A stretch of 51,478 bases of DNA from a bacterium. GTDB taxonomy: Bacteria > Zixibacteria > MSB-5A5 > WJJR01. The stretch covers positions 1-51,478 of the forward strand of contig JAKAKI010000086.1 in the NCBI GenBank assembly GCA_021813505.1. Reading direction: 5' to 3'. The position numbers were made by a program, and so were the translations under genes. The notes beneath the pieces are model-generated. The model was not told the DNA's origin. It made no database searches and worked only from the letters and a program-made list of their open reading frames with translations. Positions 1 through 8,361 of the stretch are shown here, piece after piece (position 1 is the first letter of the stretch; every line of letters begins with the position of its first letter).

Positions 1-109
1 GGGAAGGCCATCCCCCCCAGGTGAACTTCGTCCCCTGCCTGCTACAGAAGCTGGGCACTAGAAACCTCCGGTCATTCGAGGGACAAGAGGGACACGCCGG
101 TAAGTAGCC

Positions 110-177
110 GTAGGGCGGGTGATTCACACCCGGACAGCTTCCCTAGCGGATAACGCCCGGTGAATCACCCGCCCTAC
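110..177. repeat. Inverted repeat (18-bp perfect arms) at the end of tonB
   Basis: Two perfect 18-bp arms, GTAGGGCGGGTGATTCAC at 110-127 and its reverse complement at 160-177, enclose a 32-bp spacer. The right arm overlaps the stop codon of the minus-strand tonB (174-176). The structure looks like a REP or MITE-type palindrome and could also act as a transcript-end hairpin, but no T-run follows it. I see no gene in bases 1-173. Confidence 0.75.
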
Positions 178-956
178 CGGTGCGACAGGCGAAACTCCAC
201 CTTGAACGCAATCCTCACCGCCACCGGGCGCCCATTTTGTATCGCCGGTCTGTACAGGTGTCTCAAGCTGAAATCGACGGCCGCCTGCTCGAAGCCGACA
301 TTGCTGCCGGAGGGTTTCTTGACGATCGCCTCACGAACTCTGCCCTCACGATCGACCAGCGCCTCAACAACAACGACACCCTCCGTACCGGTCAGCGCGG
401 CCATCTCGGGATATTCCAACTTCGTCCTATCGATCCGCACCGGCAGGATCTCAACGGGCACGAATTCCCCGGACTTGGGAAAATACTCTGCGTCGTTGTC
501 AACAGGGCCCGGGACTACATAAGCCTCGGGAGTTTCCCCGGTCGTGGGCGGGAGTGTTGGATTGATTGCAGCAAGCTCGTCCTTCGTGGGAAAATGGACT
601 TGCGCTGGGGCTTCCTCATCCGGGACCGGTTCAGGGATTCCGAACTCAGGCATGGCAACATCCGGGTTCGAAACCTGCGCATGCGGTATAACGTGTGTCA
701 TCTTCGGTATCGGCGCCAGGTCTTTCGGGCCGCTGAGGATTATGATGACCGGTTCATCCATCGCGGCGGGCGTCAAATGTCTGTACACTCCGACCCCGCC
801 AACAATCAAGAGGTGAACGGTCGCCGCCAGCAGGACACCAACGGCCATGTTGCGCTGATAACAGCGTTTGATCTCGAGGGCGCCATAGAGCACGTACCCT
901 GGTCCCGTTCCCGCCATAGGACTCGTCAGCGCCATTGATCCCAATGCCCTGCGCAT
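174..956 (-). CDS. tonB: TonB-family energy transducer (solo copy)
   Basis: A 260-aa TonB-like protein. TonB spans from the inner membrane to outer-membrane TonB-dependent receptors and passes on energy from ExbB/ExbD. Visible here are a cytoplasmic start, one membrane segment near residues 36-54 (MAVGVLLAATVHLLIVGGV), a Pro/Glu-rich periplasmic linker, and a C-terminal TonB domain (about 175-260) with the typical GTEGVVVVEALVDREGRV and YRPAIQNGRPVAVRIAFKVEF stretches. The ATG at 956 is preceded by AAGGAGG with a 6-nt spacer, which supports it. The protein is clearly paralogous to the TonB at 1139-1891. A terminator at 1075-1104 separates the two, so this copy probably has its own promoter in 957-1074. 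The stop codon lies inside an inverted repeat. Confidence 0.9.
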   Translation of the reverse strand: MRRALGSMALTSPMAGTGPGYVLYGALEIKRCYQRNMAVGVLLAATVHLLIVGGVGVYRHLTPAAMDEPVIIILSGPKDLAPIPKMTHVIPHAQVSNPDVAMPEFGIPEPVPDEEAPAQVHFPTKDELAAINPTLPPTTGETPEAYVVPGPVDNDAEYFPKSGEFVPVEILPVRIDRTKLEYPEMAALTGTEGVVVVEALVDREGRVREAIVKKPSGSNVGFEQAAVDFSLRHLYRPAIQNGRPVAVRIAFKVEFRLSHR

Positions 957-1074
957 GGACTGCCTCCTTGCTGTAATGATTCCGCCGGTCCGCTCACGCG
1001 TCCGGAAATCACGGCTCGTGTGTTATCCAAAAGGATTACGCCTGGCCGGGAGACTTATTCCATTACGCAGCAAG

Positions 1075-1104
1075 AAAAAGCCCCCCGCCTGTTATGGCGA
1101 GGGG
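1075..1104 (-). terminator. Rho-independent terminator of the exb/ton operon
   Basis: Read on the minus strand, a 9-bp stem (CCCCTCGCC pairing with GGCGGGGGG, one G-U) closes a 6-nt ATAACA loop and is followed at once by CTTTTTCTTG. It sits about 35 bases after the stop of the upstream tonB and before the start of the downstream tonB, so it should end the operon that begins near 6914. Confidence 0.85.
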
Positions 1105-1138
1105 CGGAAGACCTTTGCTCTGCGCTGGCGCGCCTGAG

Positions 1139-1891
1139 CTATTTGGTTTTGAATTCGACTTTGTAGGAAACCCAGACCGCGACCGGTCGGCCGTTTTGGA
1201 TGGCCGGTTTGTAGCGGTTCTTGAGCGCCGCTTCGAGGGCCGCTTCCTCGAACCCGACTTTGCTGCCGGAGGGCTTCAGAACACGTGCGTCGCGGACTTT
1301 GCCCTCTTTGTCGACGAGCGCCTGAATCCACACCACGCCGGTCGTCCCGGTCAGGGTGGCCAATTCCGGCGTTATTGGGTTTTCGTGGGAGATCTCCACG
1401 GGCTGTTCTTCAACAGCCACAAACTCACCGGCCTGTGGGAAATACTCCTCGTTGAGCGCACTGGGATCAACGACCACCGAATCACCGCGTCCCCCGGTCG
1501 ATGGCGCCACCACCGGCGCGGACAGTTCGGCCAATTCCGCACGCGTGGCGAAATGCACATCCTCCGGAGCTTCTTCGTCCGGCACGGGTGTCGGGATACC
1601 GATCGATGGCGGGGCAATATTCGGCTCGGCGACGTTGACCTGTGGTTTGGCCGCAGTCATCGAGGGTGGCGGAGCGATGTCCGAAAGCGCTTTGATACGC
1701 ACGATGCCGACCGCTTCGACATCATTGCGCGATTTGATGTACTGGTAGATCAGCATTCCGGCTACCAGGGTAATGTGGAGCAGAGCGGCCAGCCCGACTC
1801 CCATTGCCATATTGCGCTGGTACGAGCGCTTGAGCTCAAACGCTCCGTACCATCCCCCCGGCATTACCGCCGCAGATGGTTTTGCGCTCAT
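1139..1891 (-). CDS. tonB: TonB-family energy transducer (operon copy)
   Basis: A 250-aa TonB paralogue. It has a single membrane anchor (about residues 31-50), a Pro-rich periplasmic linker containing PVPDEEAPEDVHF (near-identical in the solo TonB), and a C-terminal TonB domain ending GRPVAVWVSYKVEFKTK. The domain carries the family pattern of TGTTGVVWIQALVDKEGKV followed by an ALKNRYKPAIQNG motif. The start codon overlaps the stop of the preceding exbD (ATGA at 1888-1891), which implies translational coupling and a role as partner of the ExbB/ExbD genes upstream. A strong terminator lies just downstream. Confidence 0.92.
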   Translation of the reverse strand: MSAKPSAAVMPGGWYGAFELKRSYQRNMAMGVGLAALLHITLVAGMLIYQYIKSRNDVEAVGIVRIKALSDIAPPPSMTAAKPQVNVAEPNIAPPSIGIPTPVPDEEAPEDVHFATRAELAELSAPVVAPSTGGRGDSVVVDPSALNEEYFPQAGEFVAVEEQPVEISHENPITPELATLTGTTGVVWIQALVDKEGKVRDARVLKPSGSKVGFEEAALEAALKNRYKPAIQNGRPVAVWVSYKVEFKTK

Positions 1892-2484
1892 GGCGTCGCC
1901 GTCCCTTCTTCCACCTCCGCTTCACCGGTTACCTTGGCAATCGTCTTGGTATCCAGTCGCGTCCAGGGCCCCAGAGAGAAGGTATAGGAGAACTCGGGGT
2001 CATCCTTGGGGACGGTACCCCTCTCCTTGCCTAGTTTCTGTGCCTCCTTGAGGCGGTATTCAACGATTTCAATTCGGTCGAGAACCTCGACCATCCGGGA
2101 ATACCGGGCGCCCTTGTTAATCTTCACAAGTGTGATCAACCCCGGAATCTCATGGACTTTGTCCTGCAAAAGCTTGGGGAGCGCGGGAAGTTCGACGGCT
2201 TGCGGATCGTCCTTTCCGACGTTCCAGAAGATGCGATTCTTGGCGTCAATCCGCAGAGTCAAGACTTTGGACTCGCCGGTCGGCTTCTCCGTTTGTGTGG
2301 GCGGCAGATTGATCTCCATCGCCTGGGGTTCGGAGAAGATGGTTGAGACCATGTAGAAGATCAGGAGCAGGAAGGCGATATCGACCATCGGGGTCATATC
2401 GATCCGAACTGCCACCCGCCTTTTGGGCCGCCGCAACCCCTTCTTTTTTTGTGGCTTATCGCCGCCGAGATCAACAGAACCCAT
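1888..2484 (-). CDS. exbD: ExbD/TolR-family proton-channel subunit (second copy)
   Basis: A 198-aa ExbD/TolR protein, the peptidoglycan-side partner of the ExbB proton channel. A basic N-terminus precedes one membrane helix with the conserved aspartate (RIDMTPMVDIAFLLLIFYM, about residues 29-47). Asp in MVD is the proton-carrying residue of the family. The rest is a periplasmic domain, longer than in the other copy, with a charged, Lys-rich C-terminal region. GAGGGAG stands upstream of the ATG. It is coupled to tonB downstream by ATGA. Two adjacent ExbD genes of different periplasmic sequence suggest a heteromeric ExbD pair, as known in Bacteroidetes and some Proteobacteria. Confidence 0.93.
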   Translation of the reverse strand: MGSVDLGGDKPQKKKGLRRPKRRVAVRIDMTPMVDIAFLLLIFYMVSTIFSEPQAMEINLPPTQTEKPTGESKVLTLRIDAKNRIFWNVGKDDPQAVELPALPKLLQDKVHEIPGLITLVKINKGARYSRMVEVLDRIEIVEYRLKEAQKLGKERGTVPKDDPEFSYTFSLGPWTRLDTKTIAKVTGEAEVEEGTATP

Positions 2485-2598
2485 TACTTAACTCCCTCAA
2501 AGAGGTGGCACCCTGGACCACGTTTGGCCAATCCAGGGACTCCAACTCCTCGCAGATCATGCCTGCACTCTGTTATACGCTTCCAAATCCGCATTCGA

Positions 2599-3111
2599 TC
2601 ACCCGCCGCCGACGGTCCTTGAGAGGGTGCGATCCAGATCGGTTACCACCTGGAAGCTCGTAAGATTTTGATCCTGCATTGCTTTCATGATCTTCTCGAC
2701 CACACCGAATGATGCGTCCTTATCCGCTTTCATGACCAGGAAGAGGTCCTTGATATTCTGCGAGATGGCTTTCAGCCGCATCTTCTGGATTTCGTTCCCG
2801 ACCCCCTCCGGTGTGGAGGTCAGGTATTCCCGCTCCGGCAGCTCAATCGAGTCCCCGATGGTTGGATCGAACTTCTTGACCTTGAGGATGTAGTCAAGGA
2901 AGACCGAATCCTGCTTCGTCACCGTGATCGTGATGAAGTTCTTCAGCGGCAACTGGCGTTGCGAGGTCGAGGTCGGCAGCACCACCTGCTTCTGTTCCGG
3001 CGGTTTGAACTGCGTCGTCGTCATGTAGAAGATCAACAGCAGGAACGCAATATCCACCATCGGGGTCATATCGATGCGGACAGCGATCCGTCTTTTACTC
3101 TTTTTGGTCAT
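2599..3111 (-). CDS. exbD: ExbD/TolR-family proton-channel subunit (first copy)
   Basis: A 170-aa ExbD/TolR protein. It starts MTKKSKRRIAVRIDMTP and has a single membrane segment with the conserved Asp (MVDIAFLLLIFYM, about residues 18-30), then a periplasmic alpha/beta domain that includes the usual VMKADKDASFGVVEKIMKAM segment. The start lies only 3 bases after the exbB stop. It is followed by the second exbD after a 114-base gap in which I see no gene. Confidence 0.93.
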   Translation of the reverse strand: MTKKSKRRIAVRIDMTPMVDIAFLLLIFYMTTTQFKPPEQKQVVLPTSTSQRQLPLKNFITITVTKQDSVFLDYILKVKKFDPTIGDSIELPEREYLTSTPEGVGNEIQKMRLKAISQNIKDLFLVMKADKDASFGVVEKIMKAMQDQNLTSFQVVTDLDRTLSRTVGGG

Positions 3112-3114
3112 GAC

Positions 3115-3855
3115 TTAGGCACCAGCCGTGCGCGCTTCACGCGACTTGAGAAGTTGGACAACCTCATACGATGCTTCGTCAATCGTGTAATTGAAACTGT
3201 CGACCTTGTTCACGAAGAAGTTGTACGCCACGATGCCGATGATGGCATCCAGAAGCCCGCCGGCCGTATTGACCAGCGCCTCGGAAATACCGGTGGCGAG
3301 GGAGGTCGCATCAATGACACCGCCCGCGGCGTGACCGGTGGCCTTAAACGCACGAATCATGCCGATCGTGGTTCCGAGCAGCCCGATCATGGTGGCGATG
3401 GAGGCGATGGTCGAGAGGGCGATCAGATTGCGCTCGAGAAGCGGAACTTCCAGAGAATTGGCTTCTTCGATCGCACGCTGTGTCTCTTCGACTCGCTTGT
3501 CTGTATTTAATGAGTGGTCGTCCTTCACCTGCGAGTACCGTTCGATACCGGCGCGCAAGACGTTGGCGCAGGATCCGCGCTGCTTGTCGCAAGCGGCCAC
3601 AGCGCCCTTGTAATCACCTTTGTGGAGGGCATCGACGACATGCTTAAAGAACGCCTGCACCGAACTGGCGCCGCGCGCCTTCCGGAGCGTGAACAACCGC
3701 TCGAGAATGAAGGCCACCAGCATCACCGACAACGCAATCAGGAGGGCAACCAGGTACCCGCCCTTTTGAAGATAGTCCGGCAGTTGCGTCCAGATGATGA
3801 AGCCGGTAGCCAGCGAGACCACCAGCACGACCACGACGAACAAACTCTGTTTCAC
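3115..3855 (-). CDS. exbB: MotA/TolQ/ExbB proton-channel family protein
   Basis: A 246-aa ExbB/TolQ homologue, the inner-membrane proton channel that energises TonB. Membrane segments lie near residues 7-25 and 34-52. A cytoplasmic loop follows (about 55-150), and then the two conserved helices, first LLERNLIALSTIASIATMIG leading into LLGTTIGMIRAF, then EALVNTAGGLLDAIIGIVAYNFFV. The start is GTG (3853-3855), chosen because AGGAGG stands 6 bases upstream. The C-terminal tail after the last helix is cytoplasmic and charged. The following exbD starts 3 bases after the stop. The paired ExbD and TonB genes downstream make an ExbB role more likely than MotA or TolQ. Confidence 0.93.
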   Translation of the reverse strand: MKQSLFVVVVLVVSLATGFIIWTQLPDYLQKGGYLVALLIALSVMLVAFILERLFTLRKARGASSVQAFFKHVVDALHKGDYKGAVAACDKQRGSCANVLRAGIERYSQVKDDHSLNTDKRVEETQRAIEEANSLEVPLLERNLIALSTIASIATMIGLLGTTIGMIRAFKATGHAAGGVIDATSLATGISEALVNTAGGLLDAIIGIVAYNFFVNKVDSFNYTIDEASYEVVQLLKSREARTAGA

Positions 3856-4007
3856 CGACCGCCTCCTTTGACCCGACTGACTTCGCCTCGATGGTCATCC
3901 CTGCGAAGCGCCGTCATTGTACGTTTTCCCACTTGAGTGATTCTCCGACTACAACCAGTTATGATGCAACATGCGACCGGGCTGGCCTGAGCCGTCACCG
4001 GCAGCGA

Positions 4008-4751
4008 CTACAAATCCCCAGACTTCACGCCGGCGACGAACCCGGCTCCCAGCGCCGAGTACGCGCCATAGGAAAGCAGCGTCAGCAGACCGCCCAAGCC
4101 ATACGATTCGCCGGGATCGATCATTCCCCAGGACGCGTAACCCGGGATCTGACCGCCCGCGAGCGATAATACCAGAATGGCCACCCCGGCAAAAAAGACT
4201 CCATAACCGAACTGCAACGGCTTGCGCAGCCGCTCCTGAAATGCATCCTCCGATGGCGCCTTCGTCCAAAGCAATGCCAGAATCCAGATCCCGAGCAGCG
4301 GTGTGACAATGGCCGAAACCAGCGCCAGGATAGCCGACAGCCCGACGGTCAAGCCGCCCGAAAAAGCCGTCCCGATTCCGCCCAGCAGCGTTCCAATCAC
4401 GCCCATCCACGAGAGCGAGAAGTCGCTGCCGGTTGCGGTTCGGAACTGCACCCAGGGCAGCACTGCGGTCAGGAGCATGACCGCCCCCACCGCCGTCATC
4501 ACCAGTTTGTCGACCTTGGAGAGAGCGACGTCATGCAAAAGCGAAAAGTCGCGATCCAGAGACGAAACGCCGACACCGAGTTGCACCTGCTTTGAATACT
4601 CGGCGGCTTCGGCATCGGATTTCCAGAACCGTGGCACCTGCTTCGAATAGACTTCGAAGCCGATGAACCGAAACCGCGTTTCTTCGCTGATGTCCTGATC
4701 CGCAGGCGGCTGCGGCGGGGCCGAATTGGGTTGTGTGGCAGTCATTGTCAT
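4008..4751 (-). CDS. Uncharacterised multi-span membrane protein in the exb operon
   Basis: A 247-aa protein I do not recognise. The first 95 residues are soluble and probably cytoplasmic (Pro/Gln-rich start, then RFRFIGFEVYSKQVPRFW). Five or so hydrophobic segments follow, near residues 80-99 (LVMTAVGAVMLLTAVLPWV), 110-130, 132-160, 177-195 (FGYGVFFAGVAILVLSLAGG) and 212-240 (Gly-rich). It sits 37 bases after the TPR gene and 152 bases before exbB, on the same strand. It is therefore probably an accessory inner-membrane part of this Exb/Ton machine; that role is inferred from position only. Confidence 0.75.
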   Translation of the reverse strand: MTMTATQPNSAPPQPPADQDISEETRFRFIGFEVYSKQVPRFWKSDAEAAEYSKQVQLGVGVSSLDRDFSLLHDVALSKVDKLVMTAVGAVMLLTAVLPWVQFRTATGSDFSLSWMGVIGTLLGGIGTAFSGGLTVGLSAILALVSAIVTPLLGIWILALLWTKAPSEDAFQERLRKPLQFGYGVFFAGVAILVLSLAGGQIPGYASWGMIDPGESYGLGGLLTLLSYGAYSALGAGFVAGVKSGDL

Positions 4752-4788
4752 CCGTTGGCTAAACTGTGTCCATCAATCCGCAGAAGGC

Positions 4789-6669
4789 TCAATTCTTCTC
4801 GATAATCTGTTCGTCGATCAACCGCATGAGATCCTTCGCGTCCTTGTTCCCGGGGTCGCATGCGACAACCTTCTCGCAAAGCTTGTAGGAGGCGTCCTTC
4901 TCCCCGGATTCGTACAACGCGTAGGCGAGCCACCAGCGCAGTTCGTTGAACTTACAGGCCGGCTCCTTCGTTGCCTCGAAACACTTGTAAGCGCGCTGCA
5001 GGACCGGCACTGCACCGGCGTAGTCCTTCGCGGCAAATAAAGTGAATCCATACCACTGGCGGTGATCACAAACCTCGGGCTCGCGATCCATCAGCCAGCG
5101 GTAGCATTTCTGGGCATCCGCTGTCCGCATCATCTTGATCAGCCGCGGCGCGGCCAGCTTGTAGCCGCGCTCCTCGTAGACCTTGCCGGCCGTCGTGTCG
5201 TTCTCGGCCGCACGGAGCAGGTACTCGACGGCTTTCTCATTGTTATTGAGCTGCATGTAGGGCAGCGAGGCATTGAACAGATTCCGGGAATCGGTGGGGT
5301 GCTTGACAATCAGCTTTTCGTACTCAACAGCGGCTTCGGCATAGCGCCCAAGCTTGTGGTAAGCCAGGGCCAGCCCGCCAATCGAACGTTCATCATTGGG
5401 ATCCAGTTCAACGGCCCGGCGGTAATTGTCGGCAATCTGCTGTTCGTAGGAGCTGTCCTTCAGCGCTTCCATGCACATCGCCGTCCGCCAGAACAGTTCG
5501 GCATCACCCGCGACATAAACATGCGGCGGCTGCATACTGTCGAGTGTCCGGCGATAGCCGGTAAACGCTTCGATCGCCTTGTCGTACTGCCCCAGCAGCA
5601 TATTGGATCGACCGAGATAGAAGGCCAATTCCGGATCGGACGCACCGGCTGAAATCGCATTCTGCAATTCGACGATCGCAGAATCGTGGGCGTTCAGAAG
5701 GTAGTAGACGGTGGCGATGTTCTTGACAACCAGAATAGGATCCGCTTTCGGATCGACAGTGCGAACCTTGCGGTAGAGCGACAATGCGGCCTTGTAGTAT
5801 TCGGTCGCCTCGCTCATCGGGCGGCTCTTGGCCGCCAGCATGTAGATATTGGCTAGGCGCAGATAGGCCTCGTGGAACGTCGAATCCTTCTTCAACAACT
5901 CAACGAGAAGCGGCCGCGCCTCATTCAGGCGGCGCTGCTGGTAAAACGCGTCGGCCAGCTTGTACATAATGTCCAGCCGCGTCGAATCGCCGGCCAAGAC
6001 CGCCTCATACTCGCTCGCGGCCAACGGATAAACCTGGCCTTTGTAGTAGGCGTCACCAAGATCAATGCGGTACTGGAGATTCTGCTCGTCGTCGTAGCGC
6101 GCGCCCAACAGCAATTCCTGCGCCTTCGAATAGTCGCCCAAGGAGAATTGCGCCCGCCCCCAAGCATTCTTGAGCATAGCGCCGATCTTCGGAGTCTTGG
6201 GCTTTTCCAACGGCTTGGCAAGAAGTGGCCCAACCTCAGCTGCACGTCCCAGCAAGATCAGAGCATTAGCACGGCCGACGTACGCTTCCGGCTCCCGGAA
6301 TTTGTTGTCAATCGCCTTCATGAAGGCCTGTTCGGCCTCCGCCGCCTTGCCCAGCCCGATCAGGGCTTCACCCTGGAGGCAAAGCGCCTCGCCATTCTTG
6401 TCATCCGCACTCAGAATGGGCGCCAGCAGGTCCAATGCGCTTTGGAAGTTGTGGGCAGTCAAAGCCGCCTGAACACCTGACAGATCCGGCTTAACCGAAG
6501 AAACGCCAGGATTCGCGAGGAGTGTGACCAACAGCAGGACAGACACGGATGTCCATCCGATCCAGAACCGATACGGATACACTCTGGTCGCGCTGCGCCA
6601 CATAGATTTGCAATGATTCGCTTCATGAGCCGCACAGTCAAGCGGATTTTGGTGTCGGAGGTGTCTCAT
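4789..6669 (-). CDS. Membrane-anchored or secreted TPR-repeat protein
   Basis: A 626-aa tetratricopeptide-repeat protein. After a 22-residue lead it has one hydrophobic segment (WIGWTSVSVLLLVTLLANPG) that acts as signal peptide or anchor. About a dozen TPR-like helix pairs follow, recognisable as GEALIGLGKAAEAEQAFMKA, LAYHKLGRYAEAAVEYEKLI and YALYESGEKDASYKLCEKVV. TPRs bind proteins, and the predicted place is the periplasm. The start at 6669 is chosen because its ATG overlaps the TGA of the upstream 82-aa gene (ATGA), implying coupling; an internal ATG at 6603 is an alternative. Membership in the exb/ton transcription unit suggests a scaffold or cargo-binding role in outer-membrane transport. 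This is inference. Confidence 0.88.
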   Translation of the reverse strand: MRHLRHQNPLDCAAHEANHCKSMWRSATRVYPYRFWIGWTSVSVLLLVTLLANPGVSSVKPDLSGVQAALTAHNFQSALDLLAPILSADDKNGEALCLQGEALIGLGKAAEAEQAFMKAIDNKFREPEAYVGRANALILLGRAAEVGPLLAKPLEKPKTPKIGAMLKNAWGRAQFSLGDYSKAQELLLGARYDDEQNLQYRIDLGDAYYKGQVYPLAASEYEAVLAGDSTRLDIMYKLADAFYQQRRLNEARPLLVELLKKDSTFHEAYLRLANIYMLAAKSRPMSEATEYYKAALSLYRKVRTVDPKADPILVVKNIATVYYLLNAHDSAIVELQNAISAGASDPELAFYLGRSNMLLGQYDKAIEAFTGYRRTLDSMQPPHVYVAGDAELFWRTAMCMEALKDSSYEQQIADNYRRAVELDPNDERSIGGLALAYHKLGRYAEAAVEYEKLIVKHPTDSRNLFNASLPYMQLNNNEKAVEYLLRAAENDTTAGKVYEERGYKLAAPRLIKMMRTADAQKCYRWLMDREPEVCDHRQWYGFTLFAAKDYAGAVPVLQRAYKCFEATKEPACKFNELRWWLAYALYESGEKDASYKLCEKVVACDPGNKDAKDLMRLIDEQIIEKN

Positions 6670-6914
6670 GACTCTGCCTTCCCTGATTGCGACAGCCGAT
6701 ACAACACCAAGCGTACCAACGCGTACACAATGAGCATCCAGCCCAGCAGACGCCCGCTTCCCCCAGCCACCACCACGCCCGACAAAACCAACCAGAGCCC
6801 CAATCCGAAGAGCAAGATCGAGAAACCCCACTGCCAGAGGCTCAATACTGCTATTGTTCTGCCCCAGAAACCGCCGCTTTCACTCAACTGGACACCAACT
6901 CCAAGACCCCCCAT
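6666..6914 (-). CDS. Small two-span membrane protein
   Basis: An 82-aa hydrophobic protein with two clear membrane segments, near residues 23-49 (LSLWQWGFSILLFGLGLWLV) and 54-73 (GRLLGWMLIVYALVRLVLYR), and a short charged C-terminus. Its stop overlaps the start of the TPR gene by ATGA, the main reason to take it as real. There is no good Shine-Dalgarno before the ATG at 6914. It would be the first gene of the exb/ton operon. No known family was recognised. Bases 6915-7152 hold no gene that I can support. Confidence 0.6.
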   Translation of the reverse strand: MGGLGVGVQLSESGGFWGRTIAVLSLWQWGFSILLFGLGLWLVLSGVVVAGGSGRLLGWMLIVYALVRLVLYRLSQSGKAES

Positions 6915-7152
6915 CCGAATGTCTTACCACTGAAACACGGTTTTATTTCCTGTCCAGGCGAATAAATCGAGGTTTTGGACACACCGGACCGCCCCCAAGA
7001 GCCAGCGGAGAGAGAGAATACGCCACAACTGCTTCAACGCCACGCTCAAACAGGGACTGACTCAAGCAAAGAATGAGCCGACGTTTTCTCGCGGTCCCCT
7101 GCGGGCCGAACACAATATCCAGCCGGTTCTTTGCGACAATAGCCAGTGACGA

Positions 7153-8130
7153 CTAAGGAGCGTCGGAGCGCTTGATATCCAGGATTGCCGATGGATAAGA
7201 GTCCGTCGCCGTCCAATCCAGGAGCGTTAGGGTTGATGGCACGATCGACCCGGACAAGGTCGTCGTGAGCAGCGTGACGCCAAAGCCACCCAGACCGGGT
7301 GAATAATCGGGTTCGAGAGCCACTGAAATTATGTCGCCGCGGGCGAGAGTCAACGGGAAGGTGAATCCCAGGCCCGAAGGCGCGTTTTGGAGAAAATCCT
7401 CGCCGGGGAATGGTGGTTTAGCGCCGGGACCACAATACGGATTGTCCAGATCTATCCCTATGGGATCCTGAAAACGTCCCGTTGACAGGTTGGATCCCAG
7501 GTGGCGAATCCACCCCTCATAGATCCATCCGGTCGGTGCGGGCGGAAGCGTCAGGCCCGAATCGTCAGCCTGCGCTGGATCCCTCGAGATAAACCACACA
7601 CCCGAAAGTTCATCCGAGGTGTCCGTGTCCGTCGGCGAGAGTATCATGAAGGCGCTCTGCCCCTCACCGAACGTATGCGGGAATTCGAGCTTGGGCAGAT
7701 GCAGATTCGTCAGATCGGCAGGGATATTCCCATGCAGAAGGACCACGGCGGAAGGCACCGACACCATGCTGCTGAGCCGCTCAATCGTAATCTCCAGTGA
7801 ATCGTAATCGTCCAGATTCACCGGGAGGTTCTTGACAGCGTTGTCCGTAATGGCGGCCCCATTCGAATCGAGCAGGTTTCCGGTGGCATTGATGTTAAAG
7901 CGGGTCAGAGGCACCCATGGCTGTTCGACCGCCGCCAATCCGGTATCCGCGGCTTTCGCCCAGAGTTTGAATGCGAATCCCACCGGCAGAGGGTGTGACT
8001 GGTAGATATTGACGACCACCTGGTTGAATGGCTTGGGTGGCTCCGGCTCGCTCCCCTTCTTGCTGCAGCCCGCCCAGATCAGTGCACCGAGGGACACCAA
8101 AATCGCCACACGTGCGAGGGACTTCTTCAT
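7153..8130 (-). CDS. Secreted lipoprotein of unknown function
   Basis: A 325-aa protein with a lipoprotein signal: MKKSLARVAILVSLGALIWAG then Cys at about residue 22, followed by SKKGSEPEPPKP. The ATG at 8130 is preferred over an upstream GTG at 8142, because AAGGTGG stands 8 bases before it. The mature part is beta-rich. A segment near 205-225 (TGWIYEGWIRHL, then LSTGRF) resembles the YEGW...STG pattern seen at the C-terminal region of anti-sigma-K-like extracellular domains; this is only a weak hint. Asp/Pro-rich loops suggest an extracytoplasmic location. I cannot assign a function. Confidence 0.75.
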   Translation of the reverse strand: MKKSLARVAILVSLGALIWAGCSKKGSEPEPPKPFNQVVVNIYQSHPLPVGFAFKLWAKAADTGLAAVEQPWVPLTRFNINATGNLLDSNGAAITDNAVKNLPVNLDDYDSLEITIERLSSMVSVPSAVVLLHGNIPADLTNLHLPKLEFPHTFGEGQSAFMILSPTDTDTSDELSGVWFISRDPAQADDSGLTLPPAPTGWIYEGWIRHLGSNLSTGRFQDPIGIDLDNPYCGPGAKPPFPGEDFLQNAPSGLGFTFPLTLARGDIISVALEPDYSPGLGGFGVTLLTTTLSGSIVPSTLTLLDWTATDSYPSAILDIKRSDAP

Positions 8131-8361
8131 CACGGCACCCACCTTTGAATCGCTCTCATGTCATTAACGGATATCCGCCCCACCCACCGGGGCTCTTATC
8201 ATAATATACAACTTGAACGCCCCGCCGAACTACACTTTACGCACGTGTGATCAGCCAGGGGCATCGGAAACACTGTTGACACCCAGCCGCGCCCCGTCCG
8301 ACACAACGAGCTACAATCCATAGACTTCCGGGCTCGAGGTGAAGCTCCAGCACTGCTGGGG

